A stretch of DNA of 64,000 nucleotides from Actinomadura rayongensis. Lineage in GTDB: Bacteria > Actinomycetota > Actinomycetes > Streptosporangiales > Streptosporangiaceae. The position numbers were made by a program, and so were the translations under genes. Below the pieces are notes generated by a model. That model saw only the letters and a program-made list of their open reading frames with translations. It was not told where the DNA came from and did no database searches. Positions 1 through 8,525 of this stretch are shown in pieces. The stretch covers positions 620,001-684,000 of the forward strand of contig NZ_WUTW01000002.1 of assembly GCF_009831215.1 (NCBI RefSeq), in the 5' to 3' direction. Numbering within the stretch: the first letter of the stretch is position 1; each line of letters opens with the position of its first letter.

Positions 1-422
1 AGGCCGAGGACGAGCACGCCCGCGATCAGCCCGCCGACGCCCCAGCCGAGCGCGAACCGCCGCGCGGTCTCCTGCCGCCACCGGTCGGGACGGTCGTTGA
101 CGGCCGTCGCGACGACGTCGGGGACGTCATCGAACGCCAGGTCGGGGAGCTGCGCCATGCGCGGCCTGAGGTAGAGCAGGTCGCCGTCGCGGATCCCGGC
201 GCGCGCCGGGGTGGACGACGGGTCGAACGGCGCCTCGTCCAGCTTCTGGATGACCCAGCCGCCGTGGGTGAGCCCCGCGTCGGCGAGGTTCTGCCCGGCG
301 TAGTGCAGCATCGTGGGGTACAGCTCGGCGAACGTCGCGTCGGCGGGCAGCGCGATGTCGACCCGGCGTTTCGGTCCGACGAGCGTGATCCGGCAGAGGT
401 CGGCTCCAGGGGGCGCGCTCAC
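1..422 (-). CDS. eccD: Type VII secretion membrane channel EccD, N-terminal part (cut by window edge)
   Basis: Only the first 140 codons are present. They encode a ubiquitin-like (YukD-type) domain of about 95 residues that begins VSAPPGADLCRITLVGPKRR. A cytoplasmic linker and the start of a first membrane segment (LGWGVGGLIAGVLVLGL) follow at the window edge. This order, ubiquitin-like domain then many helices, is the known layout of EccD, the multi-spanning core of the ESX channel. The GTG start at 420-422 is set by a GAGGAAG ribosome site a few bases upstream. The gene is on the strand opposite to eccC and belongs to the ESX locus that continues to the left. The missing part should hold about eleven transmembrane helices. 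Identification rests on the N-terminal domain plus the neighbouring eccC and mycP. Confidence 0.8.
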   Translation of the reverse strand, partial: MSAPPGADLCRITLVGPKRRVDIALPADATFAELYPTMLHYAGQNLADAGLTHGGWVIQKLDEAPFDPSSTPARAGIRDGDLLYLRPRMAQLPDLAFDDVPDVVATAVNDRPDRWRQETARRFALGWGVGGLIAGVLVLG

Positions 423-764
423 GACTTCCTCGCAAGTTGTGTGGTACGGGAGCGGATGCAGAGGTGCATGGTGCCACGTTTCGCGACACCGTCCACCGTT
501 TCGGGACGGGGATCCCAGAGGCAGACTAGCGACCCCGACCGTCGGCAAACAGGACTGTCACCGAGCCGACAGCCTGCCGTGCCCCGGCCCGGGGAATCGG
601 CGGACGGACCCTAGCACCGGCTTCCGACATCGCCGCTTTCGATACGACATCGTGACCGAAACCACGGCCGCCCGGCCCAACACGGCACAAGCGGCACCAC
701 ACGCTCCATCGCGTCCCACCGCCCGCTCGTTTCACCACCGGCCCCTTCCGGGGGCGGTGCGGGG
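423..764. other. Intergenic stretch between eccD and the YbaB-like gene
   Basis: This 342-base stretch has no convincing gene. It lies between the start of eccD and the stop of the next minus-strand gene, so it should carry the eccD promoter; I cannot pick one with confidence. An imperfect hairpin occupies the right end (see 736-759). Confidence 0.5.
736..759 (-). terminator. Probable terminator of the YbaB-like gene
   Basis: CACCGGCCCC at 736-745 pairs with GGGGGCGGTG at 750-759 around a TTCC loop, with one internal mismatch. It starts 6 bases past the stop codon of the upstream minus-strand gene. There is no T-run, which is common for actinobacterial terminators. Confidence 0.4.
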
Positions 765-1184
765 TCAGCGCTGGTTGAACTTGGCCACCGCGTCGTTGAG
801 CGCCTGGGTGATCTGCTGCATCTGACGCAGGCTCTCGTTCTGGATCTCTTCGACGCGGGCGTCCAGGGCCTCGGTGTCGACGACGTCGGCGGCGGCGGTC
901 GCGGCCTGCGCGCGCAGGTCGTCCAGCGCGGCGTTGGCGGCGGCGACGAACGCCTCGCCCAGTTCGTGGGAGGCCATGCGGAGCGCGCGGGGGTCCAGCG
1001 TGACCTGCTTCAGGCGTCCGCCCGTTCCGGCGGTGACCTTCACGCGGCCGTCGGCGGCCTCGCCCACGCCCTCGACCTCGGGCGCGTCGGGCGGCGGCGC
1101 GGCCTTGCCGCCGCGCAGGGACTCCAGGGTCTTGCGCGTCTCGGTGAGAATCCGGTCCAGCTCGTTACCGGACATCTCGGACAC
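765..1184 (-). CDS. YbaB/EbfC-family protein linked to type VII secretion (EspL-like)
   Basis: This is a 139-residue soluble protein. The middle carries the YbaB/EbfC signature: a glycine-containing strand pair (DGRVKVTAGTGGRLKQVTLD) followed by the helix that begins at PRALRMASHELGEAFVAAAN. YbaB/EbfC proteins are small dimeric nucleoid-associated proteins. Within ESX loci the same fold occurs in EspL of Mycobacterium, thought to act as a stabiliser or chaperone of secretion substrates. The GTG start at 1184 is preferred because GAGGGGG sits six bases upstream; ATG at 1175 is the alternative. A second paralogue lies directly behind eccC, so eccC is bracketed by two of these genes. Its promoter is shared divergently with eccC. 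A role in secretion is inferred from position; DNA binding is the family default. Confidence 0.75.
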   Translation of the reverse strand: MSEMSGNELDRILTETRKTLESLRGGKAAPPPDAPEVEGVGEAADGRVKVTAGTGGRLKQVTLDPRALRMASHELGEAFVAAANAALDDLRAQAATAAADVVDTEALDARVEEIQNESLRQMQQITQALNDAVAKFNQR

Positions 1185-1672
1185 AACGCGCCCCCTCATG
1201 ATCATTATCGCGTTCCGCGAAGGAGCATAACGGATGAAGGGTGGCCAAACATCCGAGCACCTGTAACGGCCGCACCGGAAAACAGTGCGCAGCACGCCCT
1301 TCGGCAGGAGCGGTCGTCTGGGGGGATCGGGTGTTGTTCCGGCTGTGCGTCCGCGCAGATCATTCGCACGTGTGACTGCGTGTGCGGCGCCGTGACACGG
1401 GTGGCGTTGTGCGGGTCGCGGGCGCGGTGGTGCGGCGGGTGGACGGTGCGGTGGGAGAGAACGGCGGTGGTTCTCCGTGCGGCGCGTGCATTTTCTGCGT
1501 GCGCGGTCGCCCGAATCGGACAACCCGGCGGGACGGGCCGGTAAGGTCTCCTGTCCGAATCGGATGGATCCCCGTAGCATCTGTGACGGTTCGCGACGGC
1601 CGCCGCGCCCGGCGAGCCAAGGGATACGCCAAGAGGCAGCTTCTGCCTGTCCCCTCGTAGGAGGAAGCTAGC
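1185..1672. promoter_or_regulatory. Divergent promoter region between the YbaB-like gene and eccC
   Basis: This 488-base noncoding region separates two divergent genes. A possible -10 (TAGCAT) for eccC lies at 1575-1580, and a possible -10 for the minus-strand gene (TATGCT on that strand) lies at 1224-1229. The octamer GAATCGGA appears twice, near 1513-1520 and 1557-1564; the second copy is just upstream of the eccC -10 and could be a regulator site. No gene is visible here. Confidence 0.45.
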
Positions 1673-4600
1673 GTGAGCACGGTCATCGTCCGGCGCGGCG
1701 AGCGGCGCAAGCCGCCCGCGATGCCGCGCGGCGAGATTCTGCTGGAGTCCCCGCCCGAGCTGCCGGAACTGATCCCGCAGGGATTCCAGGCGGTGCTGAC
1801 GTACCTGCCGATGCTCGCGGGGTCCGGCGCGATGGTGTTCATGATGGCCGGACGCGGCGGCGGCACCATGCAGTACGTCGCCGGCGGAATGTTCGCGGTG
1901 TCGATGTTCGGCATGATGCTCGGCCAGGTCGGCAAGAACAGCGGCGAGCGCAAGGTCAAGCTGAACAACGAGCGCCGCGACTACCTGCGCTACCTCGGGC
2001 AGGTGCGGCGCAACGTCCGCAAGGCCGCGCAGCAGCAGCGCGAGGCGCTGGAGTGGAGCAGCCCGGACCCGGGGTCGCTGTGGTCGCTCGTGATGAGCGC
2101 GCGGCTGTGGGAGCGGCGGCCGTCCGACGACGACTTCGGGCAGATCCGCATCGGGACGGGCGCGCAGAAGCTCGCCGTCCAGCTCATCGCCCCCGAGACC
2201 AAGCCGATCGAGGACCTCGAACCGATGACGGCGGGCGCGCTGCGCCGGTTCATGCGGACGCACTCCAACGTCCCGAACCTGCCGATCGCCGCGTCGCTGC
2301 GGTCGTTCTCGCGGATCGTCCCGCAGGGCGACCCGGAGGCCGTCTACGGGATGATCCGCGCGATGCTGCTCCAGCTCGCGGCGTTCCACTCGCCCGACGA
2401 CATCCGCATCGCGGTGTGCGCGTCGCGGGAGCGGATGCCGTGGTGGCAGTGGATCAAGTGGATGCCGCACAACCAGCACCCGACCGAGACCGACGCCGCC
2501 GGGCCGGTGCGCCTGATGAGCGACAGCATGGCGACGCTGGAGGCGATGTTCGGCCCCGAGGTGAAGGACCGGCCGCGCTTCCAGCCGGGCCTGTCGCAGG
2601 ACGACCTCCCCTACTACGTGATCATCATGGACGGCGGGCAGGCGTCCTACGACTCCCAGCTCGCCGCCGACGGCATCGAGGGCGTCTGCATCATCGACCT
2701 GACCGGGTCGGTCGCGCCGGTGCACGAGTCGCTGATGCTGCGGCTGAACGTCCGTCCCGAGCGGGTGGACCGGCTCACCAAGGACCGCACCGGCAAGGAC
2801 GTCGGCACGCGCATCTGCAAGCCCGACACGGTGACGCTCCAGCAGGCCGAGGCGCTCGCCCGGCAGCTCGCGCCGCTGCGCACGAGCGTCGCCGCGGGCC
2901 CGGAGGAGGACGCGCTGTCCTCGGCGACCACGGTCACCTCGCTGCTCGGCATCGACAACCCGTTCCAGGTCGACCCGAACGTCATGTGGCGTCCGCGGGC
3001 GCCGCGCAACCGGCTCCGCGTGCCGATCGGCGTGGACACCGAGGGACGGCCCGTCCACCTCGACATCAAGGAGTCCGCGCAGGGCGGCATGGGGCCGCAC
3101 GGCCTGTGCATCGGCGCGACCGGCTCCGGCAAGTCCGAGGCGCTGCGCACGCTGGTGCTCGGGCTCGCCGTCACGCACTCGTCCGAGGTGCTGAACTTCG
3201 TCCTCGTCGACTTCAAGGGCGGCGCGACGTTCCTCGGCATGGACCAGCTCTCGCACGTCTCCGCGGTCATCACCAACCTGGAGGACGAACTCCCGCTGGT
3301 GGACCGCATGTACGACGCGCTGCACGGCGAGATGGTCCGCCGCCAGGAGTACCTGCGCGCGTCCGGGAACTACGCCTCGCTGCGCGACTACGAGAAGGCG
3401 CGCGAGCAGGGCGCCGACCTCAAGCCGATGCCGACCCTGTTCCTCGTGCTGGACGAGTTCTCCGAGCTGCTGTCGGCCAAGCCGGAGTTCGCCGACCTGT
3501 TCGTCATGATCGGCCGGCTGGGCCGGTCGCTCGGCGTCCACATCCTGCTGGCCTCGCAGCGCCTGGAGGAGGGCAAGCTGCGCGGCCTGGACACGCACCT
3601 GTCCTACCGGATCGGCCTGCGGACGTTCTCCGCGCAGGAGTCCCGCGTGGTGCTCGGCGTCCCCGACGCCTACGAGCTGCCGTCCGCGCCCGGGCACGGC
3701 TACATGAAGTTCGGCACCGAGTCGATGACGCGCTTCCGCGCCGCGTACGTCTCCGGCCCGGCGACCGAGGACCTGCAGCCCAAGGAGAAGGCGGGCGCAC
3801 GGGTGGTTCGGCAGGTCGTCCCGTACATCCCGGACTACATCCGGCCGCAGCTCATCGAGGAGCAGGCCGCCGAGCAGCAGCACGAGCACTCCGACTCGCA
3901 GGCCTCCCTGTTCGACGTGGTCGTCAAGCAGCTGGAGGGGCACGGGCCTCCCGCGCACGAGATCTGGCTTCCCCCACTGGACGCGCCTCCCACCCTGGAC
4001 GAGCTGCTGCCCTCGCTCGCCGTCTTCCCCGAGCTGGGCCTCACCACCCAGCATGAGGGCTGGCGCAACCGGCTGCACGCCGTCGTCGGGATTGTGGATA
4101 AACCCTTCGACCAGCGCCGCGACCCCATGTACGTCGACCTCACCGGCGCGGCCGGGAACGTCGGCATCGCGGGCGCTCCGCAGGGCGGGAAGTCCACGAT
4201 GGTCCGCACGCTGATCGCGTCGCTGGCGATGACGCACACCCCGCAGCAGGTGCAGTTCTACTGCCTGGACTTCGGCGGCGGCACGCTCGGTCCCCTGGAG
4301 GAGCTGCCGCACGTCGGCGGCGTCGCGAACCGGCTCGACTCCGACCGCGTCCGCCGCACCGTCGCCGAGGTCACCTCGCTGCTGGAGCGCCGCGAGCGCG
4401 AGTTCGCCGAGCGCGGCATCGACTCGATGGCGACCTACCGGCGGCTGCGGGCGTCCGGCGAGATCACCGGGGACGGCTACGGCGACGTGTTCCTCGTCGT
4501 GGACGGCTGGATGACGCTCCGCCAGGACTTCGAGAGCCTGGAGGCGACCCTCACCGACCTCACCGCGCGCGGCCTCGGCTACGGCATCCACCTCGTCGCG

Positions 4601-5626
4601 ACCGTGAACAAATGGTCGGAATTCCGGATGAACATCCGTGACCTGTGGGGGACGAAGCTGGAACTGCGCCTCGGCGACCCCTACGAGTCGGAGATCGACC
4701 GCAAGCTCGCGGGCAACGTCCCGGAGGGCAAGCCCGGCCGCGGCATCACCCGCGAGGGCCACCACTTCCTCACCGCGCTGCCCCGGCTGGACGGCGACAC
4801 CGACGCGACGACGCTCGCCGAGGGCGTCAAGAAGTTCGTCGGCGCGGTCGCGGGGAACTGGAGCGGGCCGCAGGCGCCGCAGGTGCGGATGCTGCCGTCG
4901 CTGCTGCCCGCGACGTCCCTGCCGGCCCCGGCCGAGACGGGCGCGCGCATCCCGATCGGGATCGACGAGGACAACCTCGCGCCGGTCTTCCTGGACTTCT
5001 CCACCGAGTCACACTTCCTGCTCATCGGCGACACCGAGTGCGGCAAGTCCAACCTGCTGCGCGGCATCACCAAGGGCCTCATCGACCGGTACACGCCCGA
5101 GCAGGCCCGGATGATCTTCATCGACTACCGGCGGGCGCTGCTCGACGCGGCCACCACCGACCACCGGATCGGGTACGCGGCGTCGTCCGCGGCGGCCGGC
5201 GGGCTCGTGAAGGACATCGTCGGGGCGCTGCAGGCGCGGCTCCCCCCGGCGGACCTCACGCCCGACCAGCTCCGCGACCGGTCCTGGTGGAAGGGCCCCG
5301 ACCTGTACCTGATCATCGACGACTACGACCTGGTCGCGACGTCCGGGAACCCGGTGGGGCAGCTCGTGGAGCTGCTGCCGCAGGCCCGCGACATCGGCCT
5401 CCACGTCATCGTCGCGCGCGCGTTCGGCGGCGCCGGACGCGCGATGTACGACCCGGTCCTCCAGCGCATCAAGGAGATGGGCTCCCCCGCGCTGATGATG
5501 TCCGGCAACAAGGACGAGGGCGCGCTGTTCGGCAATCTCAAGGGGCACCCGCTGCCGCAGGGCCGCGGTTACCTCGTCGACCGTCGTTCCGGCACCCGGC
5601 TCATCCAGACCGCCCAGTACGAGTGA
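1673..5626 (+). CDS. eccC: Type VII secretion ATPase EccC (fused EccCa/EccCb)
   Basis: This 1317-residue protein is the FtsK/SpoIIIE-type motor that recognises and drives ESX substrates through the inner membrane. The N-terminus has the paired membrane helices typical of EccC (about residues 40-90). Three nucleotide-binding domains follow, each with a P-loop: GATGSGKS at 481-488, GAPQGGKS at 834-841 and GDTECGKS at 1119-1126. Acidic Walker B strands are visible (LFLVLDEF, VFLVVDGW, LYLIIDDY). Length and order match fused EccC of actinobacteria, whereas ESX-1 of M. tuberculosis splits it in two. The GTG start at 1673 follows a strong AGGAGGAAG site. It is probably co-transcribed with the YbaB-like gene 30 bases downstream. 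The third P-loop has Glu-Cys before GKS, slightly unusual but compatible with nucleotide binding. Confidence 0.95.
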   Translation: MSTVIVRRGERRKPPAMPRGEILLESPPELPELIPQGFQAVLTYLPMLAGSGAMVFMMAGRGGGTMQYVAGGMFAVSMFGMMLGQVGKNSGERKVKLNNERRDYLRYLGQVRRNVRKAAQQQREALEWSSPDPGSLWSLVMSARLWERRPSDDDFGQIRIGTGAQKLAVQLIAPETKPIEDLEPMTAGALRRFMRTHSNVPNLPIAASLRSFSRIVPQGDPEAVYGMIRAMLLQLAAFHSPDDIRIAVCASRERMPWWQWIKWMPHNQHPTETDAAGPVRLMSDSMATLEAMFGPEVKDRPRFQPGLSQDDLPYYVIIMDGGQASYDSQLAADGIEGVCIIDLTGSVAPVHESLMLRLNVRPERVDRLTKDRTGKDVGTRICKPDTVTLQQAEALARQLAPLRTSVAAGPEEDALSSATTVTSLLGIDNPFQVDPNVMWRPRAPRNRLRVPIGVDTEGRPVHLDIKESAQGGMGPHGLCIGATGSGKSEALRTLVLGLAVTHSSEVLNFVLVDFKGGATFLGMDQLSHVSAVITNLEDELPLVDRMYDALHGEMVRRQEYLRASGNYASLRDYEKAREQGADLKPMPTLFLVLDEFSELLSAKPEFADLFVMIGRLGRSLGVHILLASQRLEEGKLRGLDTHLSYRIGLRTFSAQESRVVLGVPDAYELPSAPGHGYMKFGTESMTRFRAAYVSGPATEDLQPKEKAGARVVRQVVPYIPDYIRPQLIEEQAAEQQHEHSDSQASLFDVVVKQLEGHGPPAHEIWLPPLDAPPTLDELLPSLAVFPELGLTTQHEGWRNRLHAVVGIVDKPFDQRRDPMYVDLTGAAGNVGIAGAPQGGKSTMVRTLIASLAMTHTPQQVQFYCLDFGGGTLGPLEELPHVGGVANRLDSDRVRRTVAEVTSLLERREREFAERGIDSMATYRRLRASGEITGDGYGDVFLVVDGWMTLRQDFESLEATLTDLTARGLGYGIHLVATVNKWSEFRMNIRDLWGTKLELRLGDPYESEIDRKLAGNVPEGKPGRGITREGHHFLTALPRLDGDTDATTLAEGVKKFVGAVAGNWSGPQAPQVRMLPSLLPATSLPAPAETGARIPIGIDEDNLAPVFLDFSTESHFLLIGDTECGKSNLLRGITKGLIDRYTPEQARMIFIDYRRALLDAATTDHRIGYAASSAAAGGLVKDIVGALQARLPPADLTPDQLRDRSWWKGPDLYLIIDDYDLVATSGNPVGQLVELLPQARDIGLHVIVARAFGGAGRAMYDPVLQRIKEMGSPALMMSGNKDEGALFGNLKGHPLPQGRGYLVDRRSGTRLIQTAQYE

Positions 5627-5656
5627 CCCGCTCCCCACGGAAAGGTTAGGCAAGCG

Positions 5657-6136
5657 ATGGCGGAATTCAGCCTCGGTCCCGGATTCGAAGCGTTCCAGCG
5701 CGACATGGAACGTCAGATGGGCGACTTCTCCCAGATGCAGGACGCCATCAACGCGGCCGTCGGGAGAGGCGAGGCCGCCGACGGACGGATCGTCGCCGAG
5801 TACCGCACCGAGGGCGGCTTGACGAAGCTCGACCTGGACCCGCGCGCGATGCGCCTCCCGGCCGCCGAGCTGAGCGACGCCGTCCGGACGGCCGTGAACG
5901 CCGCCGCGCAGGACCTCCAGAAGAAGGTGCAGGAGGCCAGCGCCTCGATGTTCAAGCTGTCCGACGACCCGGCGAAGGGCATGGACCCGGCGGGCGCGCT
6001 GGCGTCCCTCGACAAGATCGCCAACGGGTTCGCCGGGCAGATGCGGGACCTGGCGCGCGAGCTGGGCGTGCAGCAGCAGCGCGCCAAGGAGGCGATGGAC
6101 AACTACAACGGCCCCAACCGCCCCGGCCCCCGCTGA
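5657..6136 (+). CDS. YbaB/EbfC-family protein downstream of eccC (EspL-like)
   Basis: This 159-residue protein is related to the one at 765-1184 over the central domain: DGRIVAEYRTEGGLTKLDLD, then a PRAMRLPAAELSDAVRTAVN helix. It has a longer N-terminal helix and a C-terminal helical tail rich in Gln and Lys. YbaB/EbfC proteins normally dimerise and bind DNA, but ESX-linked members such as EspL act with secretion substrates. The gene starts 30 bases after eccC with an AAGG-containing site and is followed at once by a terminator, so eccC and this gene form a two-gene operon. The tail ends NGPNRPGPR and carries no export signal. Function in secretion is inferred from location. Confidence 0.75.
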   Translation: MAEFSLGPGFEAFQRDMERQMGDFSQMQDAINAAVGRGEAADGRIVAEYRTEGGLTKLDLDPRAMRLPAAELSDAVRTAVNAAAQDLQKKVQEASASMFKLSDDPAKGMDPAGALASLDKIANGFAGQMRDLARELGVQQQRAKEAMDNYNGPNRPGPR

Positions 6137-6150
6137 CCGCGTCGCGCGCG

Positions 6151-6178
6151 ACGGCCCCGGGAGCTTTCCCGGGGCCGT
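6151..6178. terminator. Terminator between convergent genes
   Basis: Perfect 12-bp stem (ACGGCCCCGGGA / TCCCGGGGCCGT) with a GCTT loop, followed by TTT. It ends the eccC operon and can serve the opposing minus-strand gene as well. Confidence 0.85.
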
Positions 6179-6206
6179 TTCTCACATCAGGACGAGGCCG
6201 GACGGC

Positions 6207-7517
6207 TCACAGGTCCCACGGCGGGGCCTTGTCCTCCTTCTTCTTCGTGGAGAAGGGGGTGTCGGTCTGGTCGGTGGTCTTGTAGCCGCCCTTGCCGTCG
6301 TCGGCGTAGGTCTCGGTGCGCTTGTAGCCGTCCTGGCCGTTGACCTGCACGCCCGCGTTGCCGGAAAGGGTGCCCGAGCCGTCGCCGAAATTGTGGGAGC
6401 CGCTGACTCCGCCGGTGATCCCCGCCGACGGCAGCGGGAGGCTGTCGTTCTTGCCGCCGTTCGGGTCCGGGAGCCGCGTCGGGTTGTTGAAGCCGAGGCT
6501 GTCGGGCGTGGACAGGGTGCCCTGCGCGCCGTACTTGATCTCGCCGCCCTTGCCCTGGCCGATGCCGTCCTCGTCGGTGTACTCGGCGTTCCCGTTGACG
6601 GACGCGACGCCGCCGACCTTCACGCCGCCGGACAGGTCCCCGCCCGCGAGCCCGTGGTCGCCCCACTTCACGTGGCCGCCGCCGGTGATCTCGGTGCCGG
6701 TCGGCGTCTTGTAGGTCGCGCCGCCGCCGATGTTCCAGGTGTGGTTGGCGTTGCGGTCGGCGTCCAGGTCGACGTTCGAGATCGGCGAGCCCTTGCCCAT
6801 CCCGCGCGCCCCGGCGACGGTGAGCCCGGCGTTGATCGCGTTCTGCGCGCCGTTGGCCAGCGCCGTCGCCGCGCCCGTCGCCTCGGCCTGCCGGAAGTCG
6901 GTCAGCGCGCCCTTGTCGCCGTGCGTGTACTCCTGGATCGCGGCGAGCATCGCGCCGCCCTGGAACACCATGCCCGCGATCGACGCGGCGGCGCCGAGGA
7001 TCCCGGTCGCGACCGTCGTGATCGTCAGGCAGGTCGCGGCGACGGCCTCGATCTCCGGGCAGGCGACGGCCGTGAAGACCCCGGCGGCGGCTGCGATGAA
7101 CGCGACCGCGAGCGCGGCGACGAACACGCCCATCCCCATGGCGAAGATCGCGTAGACGAGCATCGCGTACGCGTAGGCGATCAGCGCGATCGAGACGGCC
7201 TGGCAGAACGTGGCGACGATGTCGAGCTGCTGGCAGAACTCGTCGACCTTCTTGGCGTAGGCGTCGCGGTCCTGCGCCGTCCACGCCTGCGCCGGGATCG
7301 CCTGGAGCGACTGCTTCAGTTCCTGCGCGGTCTTCTGGAGGCCCTTCGCCGTCTTGTCCCAGGACTCGGCGGCCTTCTCCAGGTTGACCGGGTTGCCGTT
7401 GGCGAGCTTGAACTCCGTCGCGATCCAGATCACGGGCGGCAGGACGATCTGCGCGCCGCCCGCCGTCATCTGCGCGGCGGACATCAGCGACCCGTACGAG
7501 TTGAACGTGCCGGACAT
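6207..7517 (-). CDS. Large WXG100-like membrane-associated ESX substrate candidate
   Basis: This 436-residue protein of unknown function has three visible parts. Residues 1-110 are helical and WXG100-like, with AWTAQDRDAYAKKVDEF resembling the helical hairpin turn of ESX substrates. Residues 115-215 are strongly hydrophobic with about three membrane segments (around ALIAYAYAMLVYAIFAMGMG and AALAVAFIAAAAGVF). The last 200 residues are glycine-rich with short irregular repeats (GGGHVKWGDHGLAGGDLSGG; GGVKVGGVASVNGNAEYTDE). It ends in a charged, basic tail. It sits 11 bases behind the EspC-like gene, the usual arrangement of a small partner and a larger substrate. It is probably secreted or surface-displayed by the adjacent ESX system. 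The glycine-rich domain gives no hint of enzymatic activity. No signal peptide. Confidence 0.6.
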   Translation of the reverse strand: MSGTFNSYGSLMSAAQMTAGGAQIVLPPVIWIATEFKLANGNPVNLEKAAESWDKTAKGLQKTAQELKQSLQAIPAQAWTAQDRDAYAKKVDEFCQQLDIVATFCQAVSIALIAYAYAMLVYAIFAMGMGVFVAALAVAFIAAAAGVFTAVACPEIEAVAATCLTITTVATGILGAAASIAGMVFQGGAMLAAIQEYTHGDKGALTDFRQAEATGAATALANGAQNAINAGLTVAGARGMGKGSPISNVDLDADRNANHTWNIGGGATYKTPTGTEITGGGHVKWGDHGLAGGDLSGGVKVGGVASVNGNAEYTDEDGIGQGKGGEIKYGAQGTLSTPDSLGFNNPTRLPDPNGGKNDSLPLPSAGITGGVSGSHNFGDGSGTLSGNAGVQVNGQDGYKRTETYADDGKGGYKTTDQTDTPFSTKKKEDKAPPWDL

Positions 7518-7528
7518 GAATTCTTCCC

Positions 7529-7825
7529 TCAGACCGTCTTGATCGTGCTGGACTGCTCGGACGCGCGGTAGGTCTTCGCTGTGTTGTCCACCTTCTTCGC
7601 GAAGTCCTCCAGCATGTCCTTGTGGCTGTTGAGCGTCTCGTACGCGAACTGCAGGCCCATCGGGTACAGCATCGAGGCCGTGTTGCCGACGATGGAGAAG
7701 TCTCCGCCCTCGACCGTCCCGTTGTCGTTCAGTTCCTTGCGGGCGTTCTCGTAGTCGCCGTCCTTGATGTGCACGACGTCCTGGCCGTGCTTGGCGATGC
7801 GCTCCGGGTCGATCTGGATCGTCAT
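7529..7825 (-). CDS. EspC-like ESX secretion-associated protein
   Basis: This 98-residue all-helical protein begins MTIQIDPERIAKHGQDV. It matches the pattern of the EspC/DUF2580 family: an N-terminal helix, a Gly-Phe turn (GGDFSIVGN), then a long second helix. The C-terminus carries YRASE at residues 86-90, fitting the YxxxD/E secretion signal of ESX substrates. EspC-type proteins are secreted with a larger partner, here probably the gene starting 11 bases downstream. The ATG start at 7825 is the only reasonable one. The gene lies 52 bases behind a small membrane protein on the same strand. Confidence 0.7.
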   Translation of the reverse strand: MTIQIDPERIAKHGQDVVHIKDGDYENARKELNDNGTVEGGDFSIVGNTASMLYPMGLQFAYETLNSHKDMLEDFAKKVDNTAKTYRASEQSSTIKTV

Positions 7826-7877
7826 GCGGTGCCTTCCGATGGCGGGGGGATCGCCATGTTGGATCGTTCTGCGGGCT

Positions 7878-8375
7878 CTAGTGGTTCACGGCGGTGAAGC
7901 AGTAGGTGGTGTAGCTGTCGTCGGACCCGGACTTGTACCGCCAGTCGTTCACCCAGTAGAGGGCGATCGCGCCCGCATGCTGCGAGCAGACGGCGGTCAC
8001 CGGGGCGCCGGTCACGAACGTCGTTCCCGCCGCGCCGGCGGGCGGCGTCTTGCTCCGGACCTCGCCCGCGACCTTCCAGCGCGCCCGGTCGTCGGAGCAC
8101 TTGCGCAGGATGGCTTCCTCGTCGAAGCATTCGCCGGTGAAGGGCGCATAGGACCGGTACGGCTTGCTCGCCTTCGGGTCGAGCGTCCTGTACTCGGTGT
8201 CGCCCGAGAGAAAGAAGATCAGACCGGCGATGCCGAGGGAGAAGGCCAGGGCGCCGGCGGCGAGTGCGAGGAAGAAGAGTTTGGCGCGGCGGCTGATGCC
8301 GGACCGGTTGGAGCCCGGCGGGGGCGGCGGCGCGGGAGACCAGGGGGACGGGCGAGGGGCCGAGGGAGGGTACAT
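7878..8375 (-). CDS. Single-pass membrane protein of the ESX locus
   Basis: This 165-residue protein was not recognised as a named family. It has a proline-rich cytoplasmic N-terminus (MYPPSAPRPSPWSPAPPPPP), one transmembrane helix around residues 33-56 (LFFLALAAGALAFSLGIAGL) and an extracytoplasmic domain of about 105 residues. Four cysteines in that domain (GECFDEE, LRKCSDD, TAVCSQH, TTYCFTA) could form two disulfides. ATG at 8375 was chosen because it directly precedes the proline-rich tail typical of such proteins; an earlier start would add a basic stretch without a good ribosome site. It is divergent from mycP and shares the strand of the EspC-like gene, so it may be an accessory of the same secretion system. 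Confidence 0.6.
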   Translation of the reverse strand: MYPPSAPRPSPWSPAPPPPPGSNRSGISRRAKLFFLALAAGALAFSLGIAGLIFFLSGDTEYRTLDPKASKPYRSYAPFTGECFDEEAILRKCSDDRARWKVAGEVRSKTPPAGAAGTTFVTGAPVTAVCSQHAGAIALYWVNDWRYKSGSDDSYTTYCFTAVNH

Positions 8376-8525
8376 CGCCGTGCGTTTCCGGTAGGGGACG
8401 CTGGGGAGCTTCCGGCAGGATAGGGGCAAGACCCGTGGCCCGTCACGGCTTCACGCCGGGCGCTTTGCGGGTGTATCCCCTAAAGTTCTGTGCGGCCCTC
8501 GATGACTCCCTGGAAGGCTGTGACC

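Noticed and set aside
1205..4765. Very long open frame on the minus strand across eccC
   Set aside because: It is antisense to a clear EccC with three P-loops, and its translation is Arg/Ala/Val-rich with no motif, as is typical of mirror frames in high-GC DNA.
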